The notes under the pieces were generated by a model. The model had not been told where the DNA came from, made no database searches, and saw only the letters and a list, made by a program, of their open reading frames with translations. Positions 1 through 5,460 of a stretch of DNA of 5,480 nucleotides are shown piece after piece (within the stretch, counting starts at the first letter, position 1; each line of letters opens with the position of its first letter). The translations under genes and the position numbers were made by a program. Source of the stretch: Gammaproteobacteria bacterium (GTDB taxonomy: Bacteria > Pseudomonadota > Gammaproteobacteria > Thiohalomonadales > Thiohalomonadaceae); contig JADFYS010000155.1 in assembly GCA_015232955.1 (NCBI GenBank), positions 1-5,480 of the forward strand. Reading direction: 5' to 3'.

Positions 1-33
1 ATCCGCAGTTGACCGCTGCACATATCTATCAAC
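1..33. repeat. Direct repeat, copy 1 (window start)
   Basis: The first 17 bases, ATCCGCAGTTGACCGCT, recur exactly at 5428-5444. The next ten bases match at about half the positions, and a further ATCAAC matches exactly, giving about 28 of 33 identities. The copy begins at the window edge, so its true left boundary is unknown. No coding potential is seen here. It may be a dispersed intergenic repeat or the end of a mobile element; the sequence does not decide which. Confidence 0.6.
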
Positions 34-76
34 CTACATTGTGAGGGGGGACTGAGCGCATTCGGACAATCGGAGT

Positions 77-105
77 TTGAGTTTTGTTGTCATCCTCTTT
101 ACAAT
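77..105 (+). promoter_or_regulatory. Candidate sigma70 promoter of the btuB riboswitch transcript
   Basis: A -35-like TTGAGT (77-82) is followed after 17 bases by a -10-like TACAAT (100-105). The predicted start near 112 lies just before the first strand of riboswitch stem P1 at 116, as expected for a riboswitch at the 5' end of a transcript. Matches to consensus are 4/6 and 5/6. This is inferred from spacing and position only. Confidence 0.5.
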
Positions 106-115
106 CCCCGGCGAC

Positions 116-284
116 GGAGAGGTGCCCGTTATGGGTTAAAAGGGAACAGGGGTGGTGCAACGGCACCCCCCCCGACTGTCCCCGCAACTGTAGGCAGGGA
201 GTTTTTACCAGAGTGTCACTGACTCGGAAGAGTTGGGAAGGCGGTGAAAAACTGTGATCTGCAAGTCAGGAAACCTGCCTCTCC
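116..284 (+). ncRNA. Cobalamin riboswitch aptamer
   Basis: This is a class-I type adenosylcobalamin aptamer. The conserved blocks appear in the family order: GGTGCC near 121-126, TTAAAAGGGAAC at about 136-147, GACTGTCCCCGCAACTGTA from about 174, a CACTGACTCGG segment near 217-227, GGGAAGGCGG near 235-244, and the B12 box AAGTCAGGAAACCTGCC at 263-279. The outer stem P1 can be read directly: GGAGAGG (116-122) pairs perfectly with CCTCTCC (278-284). In this family, ligand binding usually represses the downstream gene, and the downstream btuB is a classic target. No U-tract terminator follows, so control of translation initiation is more likely than transcription termination. Confidence 0.96.
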
Positions 285-429
285 TGCGTCACAGATCCGC
301 CCAACGGGAGATTGGGGGGAACGGTTCTCCGTATGCTGACGCAGAAGCGGCACACGGGACCCGATACCGAAGGAGGTGGGATGATTCCGCTGTGCCATCA
401 TCGACCTGTTTCACCTTTCGGAGTCCTCC
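284..429 (+). promoter_or_regulatory. btuB leader: putative riboswitch expression platform
   Basis: About 145 bases separate the aptamer from the btuB start, and they are rich in pairing. CTGCGTCA (284-291) pairs perfectly with TGACGCAG (337-344) and encloses an imperfect hairpin (304-311 with 326-332). CTGTGA inside the aptamer (252-257) can instead pair with TCACAG (289-294), backed by GGCGG (240-244) with CCGCC (297-301); this would compete with the 284-344 hairpin. Nearer the gene, AGGTG (374-378) can pair with CACCT (412-416) around GATGAT/ATCATC (380-385 with 397-402), ending just before the btuB ribosome binding site. Which fold is ligand-dependent was not computed. Confidence 0.45.
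420..423 (+). promoter_or_regulatory. btuB ribosome binding site
   Basis: GGAG lies six bases before the ATG at 430. It fixes this ATG as the start, together with the signal peptide that begins at once. It is shorter than the AAGGAGGT found upstream at 370-377, which precedes an out-of-frame ATG at 381. Confidence 0.7.
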
Positions 430-2253
430 ATGCGTCATCTACCCCTTCTTTTGCCGGCTGTTGCCTGCCTCACCCCATTTTCCCAAGCTATTGCCACAGA
501 GGCGCTAGCGCTCTCTGCGGTCGAAGTGACTGCAACCCGTACCGCACAGAGTGTCGATGAGACGCTGGCGCCGGTAACGATCCTCAGCCGAGAGCAGATT
601 GTCGCCAGTCAGGCGGCGGATCTGATACAGCTGTTGGATGGGACACCGGGCGTGGTGATGAGTCGCAACGGAGGTCTCGGCACCACCATGAACCTGATGT
701 TGCGTGGTACCGGTTCGAGTCAGGTGCTGGTGCTGGTGGATGGGGTGCGAATCGGGTCGGCATCGTTAGGAACGGCATCTTTGCAGCATATCGCTCTCGA
801 TCAGGTGGATCATATCGAGATCGTCCGCGGTCCGCGATCACAGCTCTATGGGGCCGATGCGGTGGGGGGGATTATCCAGATCTTCACTCTGCGCGGCGAG
901 GGGCCACCGCGTCTGAATGCGACGGTAGAGGGGGGTTCGTACCAGACACAGGGGGTTAGCGCCGGGGTGAGTGGCAGTAGTGGGGCCAATCGTTACGCCC
1001 TCTCCGCCTCACGCCGGAGTAGTGACGGTTTTTCTGCCCTTAGGGATAACCATCCCGATGATGATGGCTATCGCAACAGCGCGCTCTCCCTCAATCTACA
1101 GCGTAGTTTGAGTCGGGATCTTGACGCGGGGGTGACCCTGCTCCGCACCGAGGCCGATGGTGACTATGACAGTCAATGGGACAGTGTGGGTGACTACGCG
1201 ACTACCATCCTACAGCAGACGGCCCAGGCTGCCGTGAAGTGGCGAGTGGATGCGGCGTGGGAGATGCGCATCACTCTGGGAGAGAGTCGGGATGAGAGTG
1301 ATGAGTTACTGGATGGGGTGGTCAGTGATCACTTCACCACCCGTCGTAGTCAACTCAACTGGCAGAACGACTGGCTGCTCGCCAATGATGATCTCCTCAC
1401 AGCCGGGGTTGATCTGTTACGGGATGGGGTGGGTGGGAGTACCGCTTACGCCACCAACGAGCGCGATAATCGCGGCTACTTCGTCCAGCTTCAGCACGAG
1501 ACAGAAGAGGATAGCCTTATTATCGGTCTGCGCCACGACAGTAACAGCAGCTACGCCGGAGCCAACACTGGTTCGGTCACCTGGGGGCGGGCGCTGGGTG
1601 CGGATCTCCGCTTTACCGGTGCTGTCGCTACGGCGTTTCGTGCCCCCACCTTTAATGATCTCTTCTATCCCGGCTCCGGTAACGCCACCCTTCGGCCCGA
1701 ATCGTCACAAACAACAGAGTTCTCTCTGGTGGGAAGCCCGGAGTGGGGTGGCTGGGAGCTACGCGCTTACCACACGGATGTTCAAGATCTTATCGCCTGG
1801 GTAGAGGTCGATCCCGAGATCTATTTCTGGCAGCCTCAAAATGTCAATCGTGCCCGGCTTGACGGGATCGAGGCGTCATTTCGTCTCAGTGGCGGCCGCT
1901 GGCAGACGGCAGCGGTGGTGAATATCCTCGAAACCCGGGATCTGGACAGTGATCAACAGCTCATTCAGCGCCCTCGCGCAACCATGAAGCTGGATCTGGG
2001 GTACCGCCTTGGAGCAAAAACGGTGCTCCAGACCATCGTTCATGGCCGCAGTAGCAGCTATAGTGATGTTGCCAATCGGGATCGGGTCGCTGGATACGCC
2101 ACCGTCGATCTCCAGCTGCGCTACCCGTTGGCACCGTCATGGACGGTTCAGGCCAAGGCGGAAAATGTGCTGGATCGTGACTATGAGTCGATTCGGGGCT
2201 ACAACAGTGCGGGGCGTTCATTTTATCTCTCGCTCCATTATCAGCAGCAGTGA
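430..2253 (+). CDS. btuB: TonB-dependent vitamin B12 outer-membrane receptor BtuB
   Basis: The product is an outer-membrane beta-barrel that imports cobalamin using TonB-ExbB-ExbD energy. At 607 residues it is close to E. coli BtuB. Residues 1 to about 22 form a Sec signal peptide (basic MRH, hydrophobic core, likely cleavage after AIA). A TonB-box-like stretch, SAVEVTATR, follows at 29-37. The plug domain covers about 45-155 and shows LRGTG (91-95), VLVDGVR (101-107), IEIVRGPRS (129-137) and YGADAVGGIIQI (140-151), all typical of the BtuB/TonB-receptor plug. The remainder is barrel, with the typical late motif NVLDRDYE near the C-terminus. The cobalamin riboswitch upstream independently supports the B12 assignment. 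The last strand SFYLSLHY is followed by three glutamines, so the usual terminal aromatic residue is not the last one. It appears to be a single-gene unit, with no btuCDF or TonB gene beside it here. Confidence 0.93.
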   Translation: MRHLPLLLPAVACLTPFSQAIATEALALSAVEVTATRTAQSVDETLAPVTILSREQIVASQAADLIQLLDGTPGVVMSRNGGLGTTMNLMLRGTGSSQVLVLVDGVRIGSASLGTASLQHIALDQVDHIEIVRGPRSQLYGADAVGGIIQIFTLRGEGPPRLNATVEGGSYQTQGVSAGVSGSSGANRYALSASRRSSDGFSALRDNHPDDDGYRNSALSLNLQRSLSRDLDAGVTLLRTEADGDYDSQWDSVGDYATTILQQTAQAAVKWRVDAAWEMRITLGESRDESDELLDGVVSDHFTTRRSQLNWQNDWLLANDDLLTAGVDLLRDGVGGSTAYATNERDNRGYFVQLQHETEEDSLIIGLRHDSNSSYAGANTGSVTWGRALGADLRFTGAVATAFRAPTFNDLFYPGSGNATLRPESSQTTEFSLVGSPEWGGWELRAYHTDVQDLIAWVEVDPEIYFWQPQNVNRARLDGIEASFRLSGGRWQTAAVVNILETRDLDSDQQLIQRPRATMKLDLGYRLGAKTVLQTIVHGRSSSYSDVANRDRVAGYATVDLQLRYPLAPSWTVQAKAENVLDRDYESIRGYNSAGRSFYLSLHYQQQ

Positions 2254-2283
2254 TGACAATGCTATTTATTTAGTGACTGCGAA

Positions 2284-2387
2284 GGGATGTCCGCTACCCG
2301 ATTGGCGGGTGTCGATGGCATGGACGCCATCGCCAAGCCCCCATGGATGGGTCTACGGCGTCCCGCCAATCGGGTAGCGGAGATCCC
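2284..2387. repeat. 104-bp inverted-repeat element with two internal hairpins
   Basis: TCCGCTACCCGATTGGCGGG (2290-2309) is a perfect 20-base inverted repeat with 2362-2381. One mismatch further out, GGGAT (2284-2288) pairs with ATCCC (2383-2387), making a 25-of-26 bp outer stem. The 52-base interior holds two smaller palindromes: CGATGGC/GCCATCG (2313-2319 with 2326-2332, 6-base loop) and CCCAT/ATGGG (2340-2344 with 2347-2351). The element starts 30 bases after the btuB stop, has no U-tract, and encodes no convincing protein. The layout fits a dispersed palindromic or MITE-like element, or a structured 3' end of the btuB mRNA; the sequence alone does not separate these. Confidence 0.8.
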
Positions 2388-2449
2388 CACCCTTAACTTA
2401 ACTTAATGACATTGGCAGTGATGATCCTAAAAAACCAGAGTGAAAGTCC

Positions 2450-2478
2450 TTGACAGAGACCTCCTTCTTTTGGATAAT
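2450..2478 (+). promoter_or_regulatory. Strong sigma70-type promoter of rpsT
   Basis: A perfect -35 TTGACA (2450-2455) is separated by exactly 17 bases from the -10 GATAAT (2473-2478). The discriminator that follows, CGCCGACC, is G+C-rich, a feature of growth-rate and stringently controlled ribosomal promoters. The predicted transcript start is near 2485, giving a leader of about 45 bases before rpsT. Confidence 0.8.
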
Positions 2479-2518
2479 CGCCGACCTTTTGTAGATATAC
2501 CGTTTTCCGAATCTTAGT

Positions 2519-2522
2519 GGAG
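2519..2522 (+). promoter_or_regulatory. rpsT ribosome binding site supporting a TTG start
   Basis: GGAG sits seven bases before TTG 2530-2532. No ATG or GTG in this frame gives a full-length S20, so this site and the conserved ANSAQAKKRARQ N-terminus decide the start. Confidence 0.75.
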
Positions 2523-2529
2523 TAGTCAG

Positions 2530-2790
2530 TTGGCCAATTCAGCACAAGCGAAAAAACGCGCCCGTCAAGCGGAGAAGAGCCGCATTCATAACGGCGCTCA
2601 GCGTTCTACCCTGCGGACATCAATGAAGAATGTCCTCAAGGCGATTGATACCGGAGACAGGGAGGCCGCAACTGCCGCTTACGGTATCGCTGTGCCGCGG
2701 ATAGACAAGAGTGTCAACAAGGGATTAATACACCGCAATAGTGCGGCCCGTTATAAAAGTCGTTTAAACGCTCGGCTGCGGGCGATGTAA
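2530..2790 (+). CDS. rpsT: 30S ribosomal protein S20
   Basis: S20 is a primary 16S rRNA-binding protein of the small subunit. The 86-residue product has the family's usual length and its basic helical pattern: MANSAQAKKRARQAEKSR at the N-terminus, the R(S)TLRTSMKNVLKAI segment near 25-40, and the conserved KGLIHRNSAARYKSRL near 64-79. The start codon is TTG. E. coli rpsT also starts with UUG, and there S20 represses its own translation, so a similar autoregulated weak start is a reasonable inference here. The gene has its own strong promoter and is closed by an intrinsic terminator, so it forms a single-gene unit. Confidence 0.97.
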   Translation: MANSAQAKKRARQAEKSRIHNGAQRSTLRTSMKNVLKAIDTGDREAATAAYGIAVPRIDKSVNKGLIHRNSAARYKSRLNARLRAM

Positions 2791-2807
2791 GCGTACACTT
2801 CGCAGAG

Positions 2808-2837
2808 AAAAAGCCGCATCTAATGCGGCTTTTTTTT
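2808..2837 (+). terminator. Intrinsic terminator of rpsT
   Basis: AGCCGCAT (2812-2819) pairs perfectly with ATGCGGCT (2823-2830) across a three-base loop. The stem can extend by A-T pairs, and a run of eight T follows (2830-2837). It lies 17 bases after the rpsT stop and separates rpsT from ubiT. Confidence 0.95.
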
Positions 2838-2847
2838 GTCCGTAGGG

Positions 2848-2876
2848 TTGAGGGTAGTGCCGTTTCCACCTACCAT
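2848..2876 (+). promoter_or_regulatory. Possible weak promoter of the ubiT unit
   Basis: TTGAGG (2848-2853), 17 bases, then TACCAT (2871-2876) is the best sigma70-like pair I can find in the 75-base gap between the rpsT terminator and ubiT. It matches consensus at only 4/6 in each box. No FNR-type palindrome is visible in this gap, although ubiT genes in other species can be linked to anaerobic control. A promoter is expected here because of the terminator, but its exact place is uncertain. Confidence 0.25.
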
Positions 2877-2912
2877 GGTCACTATATCGTGCAAGAGAGA
2901 AGAGGGGGAGAT

Positions 2913-3443
2913 ATGAACAAGGCTCTAAGTGCCATCAAAGGGGTTGTGGGGGTGGTTCCGGACGGTTTTCACACCGAGGTTCAGACCCGCCTTATCAATC
3001 ATATGTTAAAAGGTCAGGCGGTGCGCGAGCAGTTGAGTGATCTCGATGGCAAGAGAGTCTCGATCTATATCCGTGATATCGATACCGAACTGCTGTTTGA
3101 ACTGAAATCTGCGCTGCTGGTACCGGTGCGCGGTCGTCGAGGTGATGTGAAGTGGGATGTGCGGATAAGCGGAGATTTTTCCGGGTTTTGGCAACTCGCT
3201 ACCCGCACAGAGGATCCCGATACCCTCTTTTTTAACCGTCAGCTTGATCTTGAAGGGGAGACTGAGACCGGCCTCTATCTCAAGAATATCCTCGATGGCC
3301 TCGATTTTGACCCCGAAGCCCATCTGAATGCCGTTTTCGGGCCGAAGTTGGGGCGGACCATCTTCCGTATCCTGCAGCAGAGTGGTATTGATGACCGTCT
3401 GCGACGCCGGATGGGGCTTCCCGCCCATGAGCCTGTGGGTTAG
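2913..3443 (+). CDS. ubiT: Ubiquinone biosynthesis accessory factor UbiT (SCP2 domain)
   Basis: The 176-residue product matches the length and pattern of UbiT (formerly YhbT), a lipid-binding SCP2-domain protein. With the UbiU-UbiV hydroxylase pair, UbiT supports oxygen-independent ubiquinone synthesis in proteobacteria. The diagnostic block is DPDTLFFNR (101-109) followed by LEGETETGLYLKN (113-125), in the second half of an SCP2-like domain of roughly residues 25-135. No signal peptide or transmembrane segment is seen. ATG 2913 was chosen because AGGGGGAG lies just before it; the frame stays open back to 2823, but that start would lie inside the rpsT terminator. ubiU and ubiV are not in the window. 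The ABC-class ATPase follows in the same frame after one TAG codon and 21 bases. UbiJ, another SCP2 protein, is the main alternative, but it is longer and lacks this motif. Confidence 0.87.
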   Translation: MNKALSAIKGVVGVVPDGFHTEVQTRLINHMLKGQAVREQLSDLDGKRVSIYIRDIDTELLFELKSALLVPVRGRRGDVKWDVRISGDFSGFWQLATRTEDPDTLFFNRQLDLEGETETGLYLKNILDGLDFDPEAHLNAVFGPKLGRTIFRILQQSGIDDRLRRRMGLPAHEPVG

Positions 3444-3464
3444 GTTAGACACCTCTCTGCAGCG

Positions 3465-5147
3465 GTGCAGCGTCTTAAGTCACTTCTGAAGGAGATTGAT
3501 CGCCGCGGCTACAAAAGCTATAAGCGGCTGGAGGGGCGATATCACTACCCCCATGCGGTGCTGGAGATCGACCATGTCCAGGGGGATCCCTTTGCTGAAC
3601 CCTCTCGCTGTCGCCTCATCTTCTCGGCCGAAAGGCTCGCCTTTCCCCCCTCTTTTCTCAATCTTCCTATTCGTATTACCGCCCTTGAGGACTATATTGG
3701 GCGCAGTTTTCATGCGGCGCTGCGACGCCATGTTCGCGGTAATCGTGGCTCGGGGCGCAGTGGTGAGATCTCTTTTACCCGGTTAGGGCAGCAGCTGCTG
3801 CAGCGAAATGCGGTGGTGATCTCTGCTCTGGGGTGTGAGATCCGCTTTCGGCTGGCGCTTCCTGCCGATCTGCGGCGGGTGAATAGTCGTCAGGCGCAGG
3901 AGATGTTCTTTGAAGAGCTGCCGCAGCTGATCGCCAGTGGCGTGGATGCCCTCTCTGCAGAGGAGGATCTGATCACCGCCCACCTCAATAGTGCAGAGGA
4001 TCAGGAGTCGCTGCGTCAGCAGCTTCGGCCTCTTGGGCTGGTCGCCTTTGTGGCCAACGGCGCTACCCTCCCCCGTGAGAGCGGGGTGAGTGATTGTCCG
4101 CTCTCTGGGGCGGTGCCATTTGAGGCGCCAGCGACTCTTGCGGTGACGATAGAGACCCCTCATCGAGGTGCGGTGACTGGACTGGGGATCCGCCAAGGGG
4201 TGACGCTAATTGTTGGGGGCGGTTTTCACGGTAAATCGACCCTGCTTCATGCGTTGGAGTTGGGGGTCTATAACCATATCCCCGGCGACGGCCGGGAACA
4301 GGTGGTGACGGATGGCGCAGCCTGCAAGATTCGGGCGGAAGATGGTCGGGCGGTGTCCGGGGTCGATATCACCCCTTTTATCAATAATCTACCGCAAGGG
4401 ATTGACACTCGTCACTTTTCCAGCCTAAACAGTAGTGGCAGCACTTCGCAGGCGGCCAATATTATGGAGGCGTTGGCGACCGGCTGCCGCACCCTGCTTC
4501 TGGATGAGGATACCTCGGCCAGTAATCTTCTCCTTCGTGATGAACGGATGCAGGCACTGGTCCGTCAAGAGCAGGAGCCGATCACCCCTTTGGTGGAGCA
4601 GATCACCTCCCTCTCCGCTGAGCGGGGGGTGGCGGTGGTGCTGGTTGCGGGGGGGAGTGGCGCGTTTTTCCGAACGGCAGATACGGTGGTTATGCTCGAC
4701 CACTACCGCTGTCGTGATGTCACCGCAGAGGCGAAGGCGCTGGCCGGAGAAGGGGTGGATCGAACTTTTCCACCACTGCAGTCGACGCCGCGTCTGGCGC
4801 TTCCTCACTCTCTCTCGCCAGAGACAGAAGATCATCGCCCGCGGATTCAGGCAGTGGCGACCCGTCTTCTCCGTTACGGAAGGGAGGAGATGGAGCTGAC
4901 CCGGCTGGAGCAGCTGGTGGATCGGGGGCAGCTTCTGGCCATCGGCTATCTTATCGCCCGCCTGGAGCGTCAGGAGCGCCCGTGCGATCTGGTGCCAGCG
5001 CTGCAGCAGCAGTTGACGCAGATGACAGCAGAGGGGCTGGACACCCTTCCCCCCTATCTCTGTGGGGACTTTGCCATGCCGAGACTGCAGGAGTTGGTTG
5101 CGGTGGTCAATCGGATGCGGCAGCTGCAGCTGTTGCCGAACCCCTAA
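3465..5147 (+). CDS. Predicted ATPase of the ABC class (PF09818/COG3044-like)
   Basis: This 560-residue cytosolic protein belongs to a conserved but poorly characterised family of stand-alone ABC-type ATPases. Visible motifs are: a conserved N-terminus, LKEIDRRGYKSYKRLEGRY (8-26), then EIDHVQGDPFAEPSR (34-48); Walker A GGGFHGKST (251-259, K257); signature-like SGSTSQAA (324-331); Walker B TLLLDEDT (343-350, acidic D347/E348); EPITP (371-375); and GGSGAFF (396-402) before ADTVVMLDHY (405-414), where a classical H-loop histidine would be expected. There are no membrane segments, so it is not itself a transporter. The GTG start is the only standard start between the ubiT stop and the conserved N-terminus, and no Shine-Dalgarno sequence precedes it, so translation probably depends on ubiT. 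The cellular role is unknown; co-transcription with ubiT hints at a quinone or membrane link but does not prove it. Confidence 0.87.
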   Translation: MQRLKSLLKEIDRRGYKSYKRLEGRYHYPHAVLEIDHVQGDPFAEPSRCRLIFSAERLAFPPSFLNLPIRITALEDYIGRSFHAALRRHVRGNRGSGRSGEISFTRLGQQLLQRNAVVISALGCEIRFRLALPADLRRVNSRQAQEMFFEELPQLIASGVDALSAEEDLITAHLNSAEDQESLRQQLRPLGLVAFVANGATLPRESGVSDCPLSGAVPFEAPATLAVTIETPHRGAVTGLGIRQGVTLIVGGGFHGKSTLLHALELGVYNHIPGDGREQVVTDGAACKIRAEDGRAVSGVDITPFINNLPQGIDTRHFSSLNSSGSTSQAANIMEALATGCRTLLLDEDTSASNLLLRDERMQALVRQEQEPITPLVEQITSLSAERGVAVVLVAGGSGAFFRTADTVVMLDHYRCRDVTAEAKALAGEGVDRTFPPLQSTPRLALPHSLSPETEDHRPRIQAVATRLLRYGREEMELTRLEQLVDRGQLLAIGYLIARLERQERPCDLVPALQQQLTQMTAEGLDTLPPYLCGDFAMPRLQELVAVVNRMRQLQLLPNP

Positions 5148-5383
5148 TCGCTAATGGTGCTGCGCCACCAGTTGATGAACTCTTCAAAGTTGATAACACC
5201 GTTATGGTAGGCGTCGGCTTCGGCAAAACCGATGGCGTTCTCCTCTTGGGTGGCCTCGCCGATCAGATCCAGGGTAAAAGCGAAGAACTCCTCCTGATTG
5301 ATGTGACCGTCACCGTTCTTATCTGCCAACTCAAAGCCTAAACGGAGCTCTTCAAGCTCCTCTGGATCGATCTCTGTGGTCAC
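5144..5383 (-). CDS. Small EF-hand calcium-binding protein
   Basis: A 79-residue acidic protein with two EF-hand helix-loop-helix units. The first loop, DKNGDGHINQEE (21-32), is canonical: D1, N3, D5, G6, I8 and E12. The second loop, DAYHNGVINFEE (57-68), keeps D1, N5, G6, I8 and E12 but has tyrosine at position 3, so it may bind Ca2+ weakly. No signal peptide or membrane segment is present, so it is probably cytosolic. The GTG start (complement of 5381-5383) is supported by AAGGGGAG four bases upstream. Its TAG stop overlaps the TAA of the convergent ATPase gene within CTAA (5144-5147). Calcium sensing or buffering is inferred from the fold; no specific role can be assigned. Confidence 0.85.
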   Translation of the reverse strand: MTTEIDPEELEELRLGFELADKNGDGHINQEEFFAFTLDLIGEATQEENAIGFAEADAYHNGVINFEEFINWWRSTISD

Positions 5384-5387
5384 GCTG

Positions 5388-5395
5388 CTCCCCTT
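5388..5395 (-). promoter_or_regulatory. Ribosome binding site of the EF-hand gene
   Basis: On the minus strand, AAGGGGAG precedes the GTG start with a four-base spacer. It is a strong site and supports GTG as the true start, since no in-frame ATG lies nearby. Confidence 0.7.
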
Positions 5396-5427
5396 AGTTG
5401 TTACCGATTTGTGGTGATTATCCTAAA

Positions 5428-5460
5428 ATCCGCAGTTGACCGCTACGAATACCCATCAAC
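5428..5460. repeat. Direct repeat, copy 2 (near window end)
   Basis: This copy repeats the first 33 bases of the window in the same orientation: ATCCGCAGTTGACCGCT is identical, then a diverged ten-base middle, then ATCAAC identical. It lies about 45 bases upstream of the minus-strand EF-hand gene, in the region expected to hold that gene's promoter. No clear promoter boxes were found there. The flanking bases 5461-5480 do not match those after copy 1. Confidence 0.6.

Noticed and set aside
1250..1804. 184-codon open frame inside btuB
   Set aside because: It is an alternative frame of a clear TonB-receptor gene, with low-complexity composition and no family resemblance.
2009..2377. Open frame running from the btuB 3' end into the inverted-repeat element
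   Set aside because: It is out of frame with btuB, ends inside the palindrome, and its translation resembles no known protein.
2284..2387. Inverted repeat as a simple rho-independent terminator for btuB
   Set aside because: The loop of about 52 bases and the lack of a T-run after the stem do not fit an intrinsic terminator.
2393..2406. TTAACTTAACTTAA short tandem repeat
   Set aside because: It has fewer than three full units of five bases and no link to a known site; too short to interpret.
2424..2434. ATCCTAAAA shared with the sequence just before repeat copy 2 (5420-5428)
   Set aside because: The match covers only about nine A-rich bases, and the following sequence diverges, so it is not convincing as a third repeat copy.
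2823..2912. Upstream extension of the ubiT reading frame
   Set aside because: The frame is open to an ATG at 2823, but that codon lies in the loop/stem of the rpsT terminator, has no ribosome binding site, and adds 30 residues not typical of UbiT. ATG 2913 has a strong site.
3006..3452. 148-codon open frame antisense to ubiT
   Set aside because: It mirrors a gene with strong family motifs, and its predicted protein has no recognisable pattern or ribosome binding site of note.
4425..4899. Overlapping open frames on both strands inside the ATPase gene
   Set aside because: Their Arg- and Trp-rich translations are typical of out-of-frame reading in G+C-rich DNA; the ATPase frame carries Walker A, signature and Walker B motifs.
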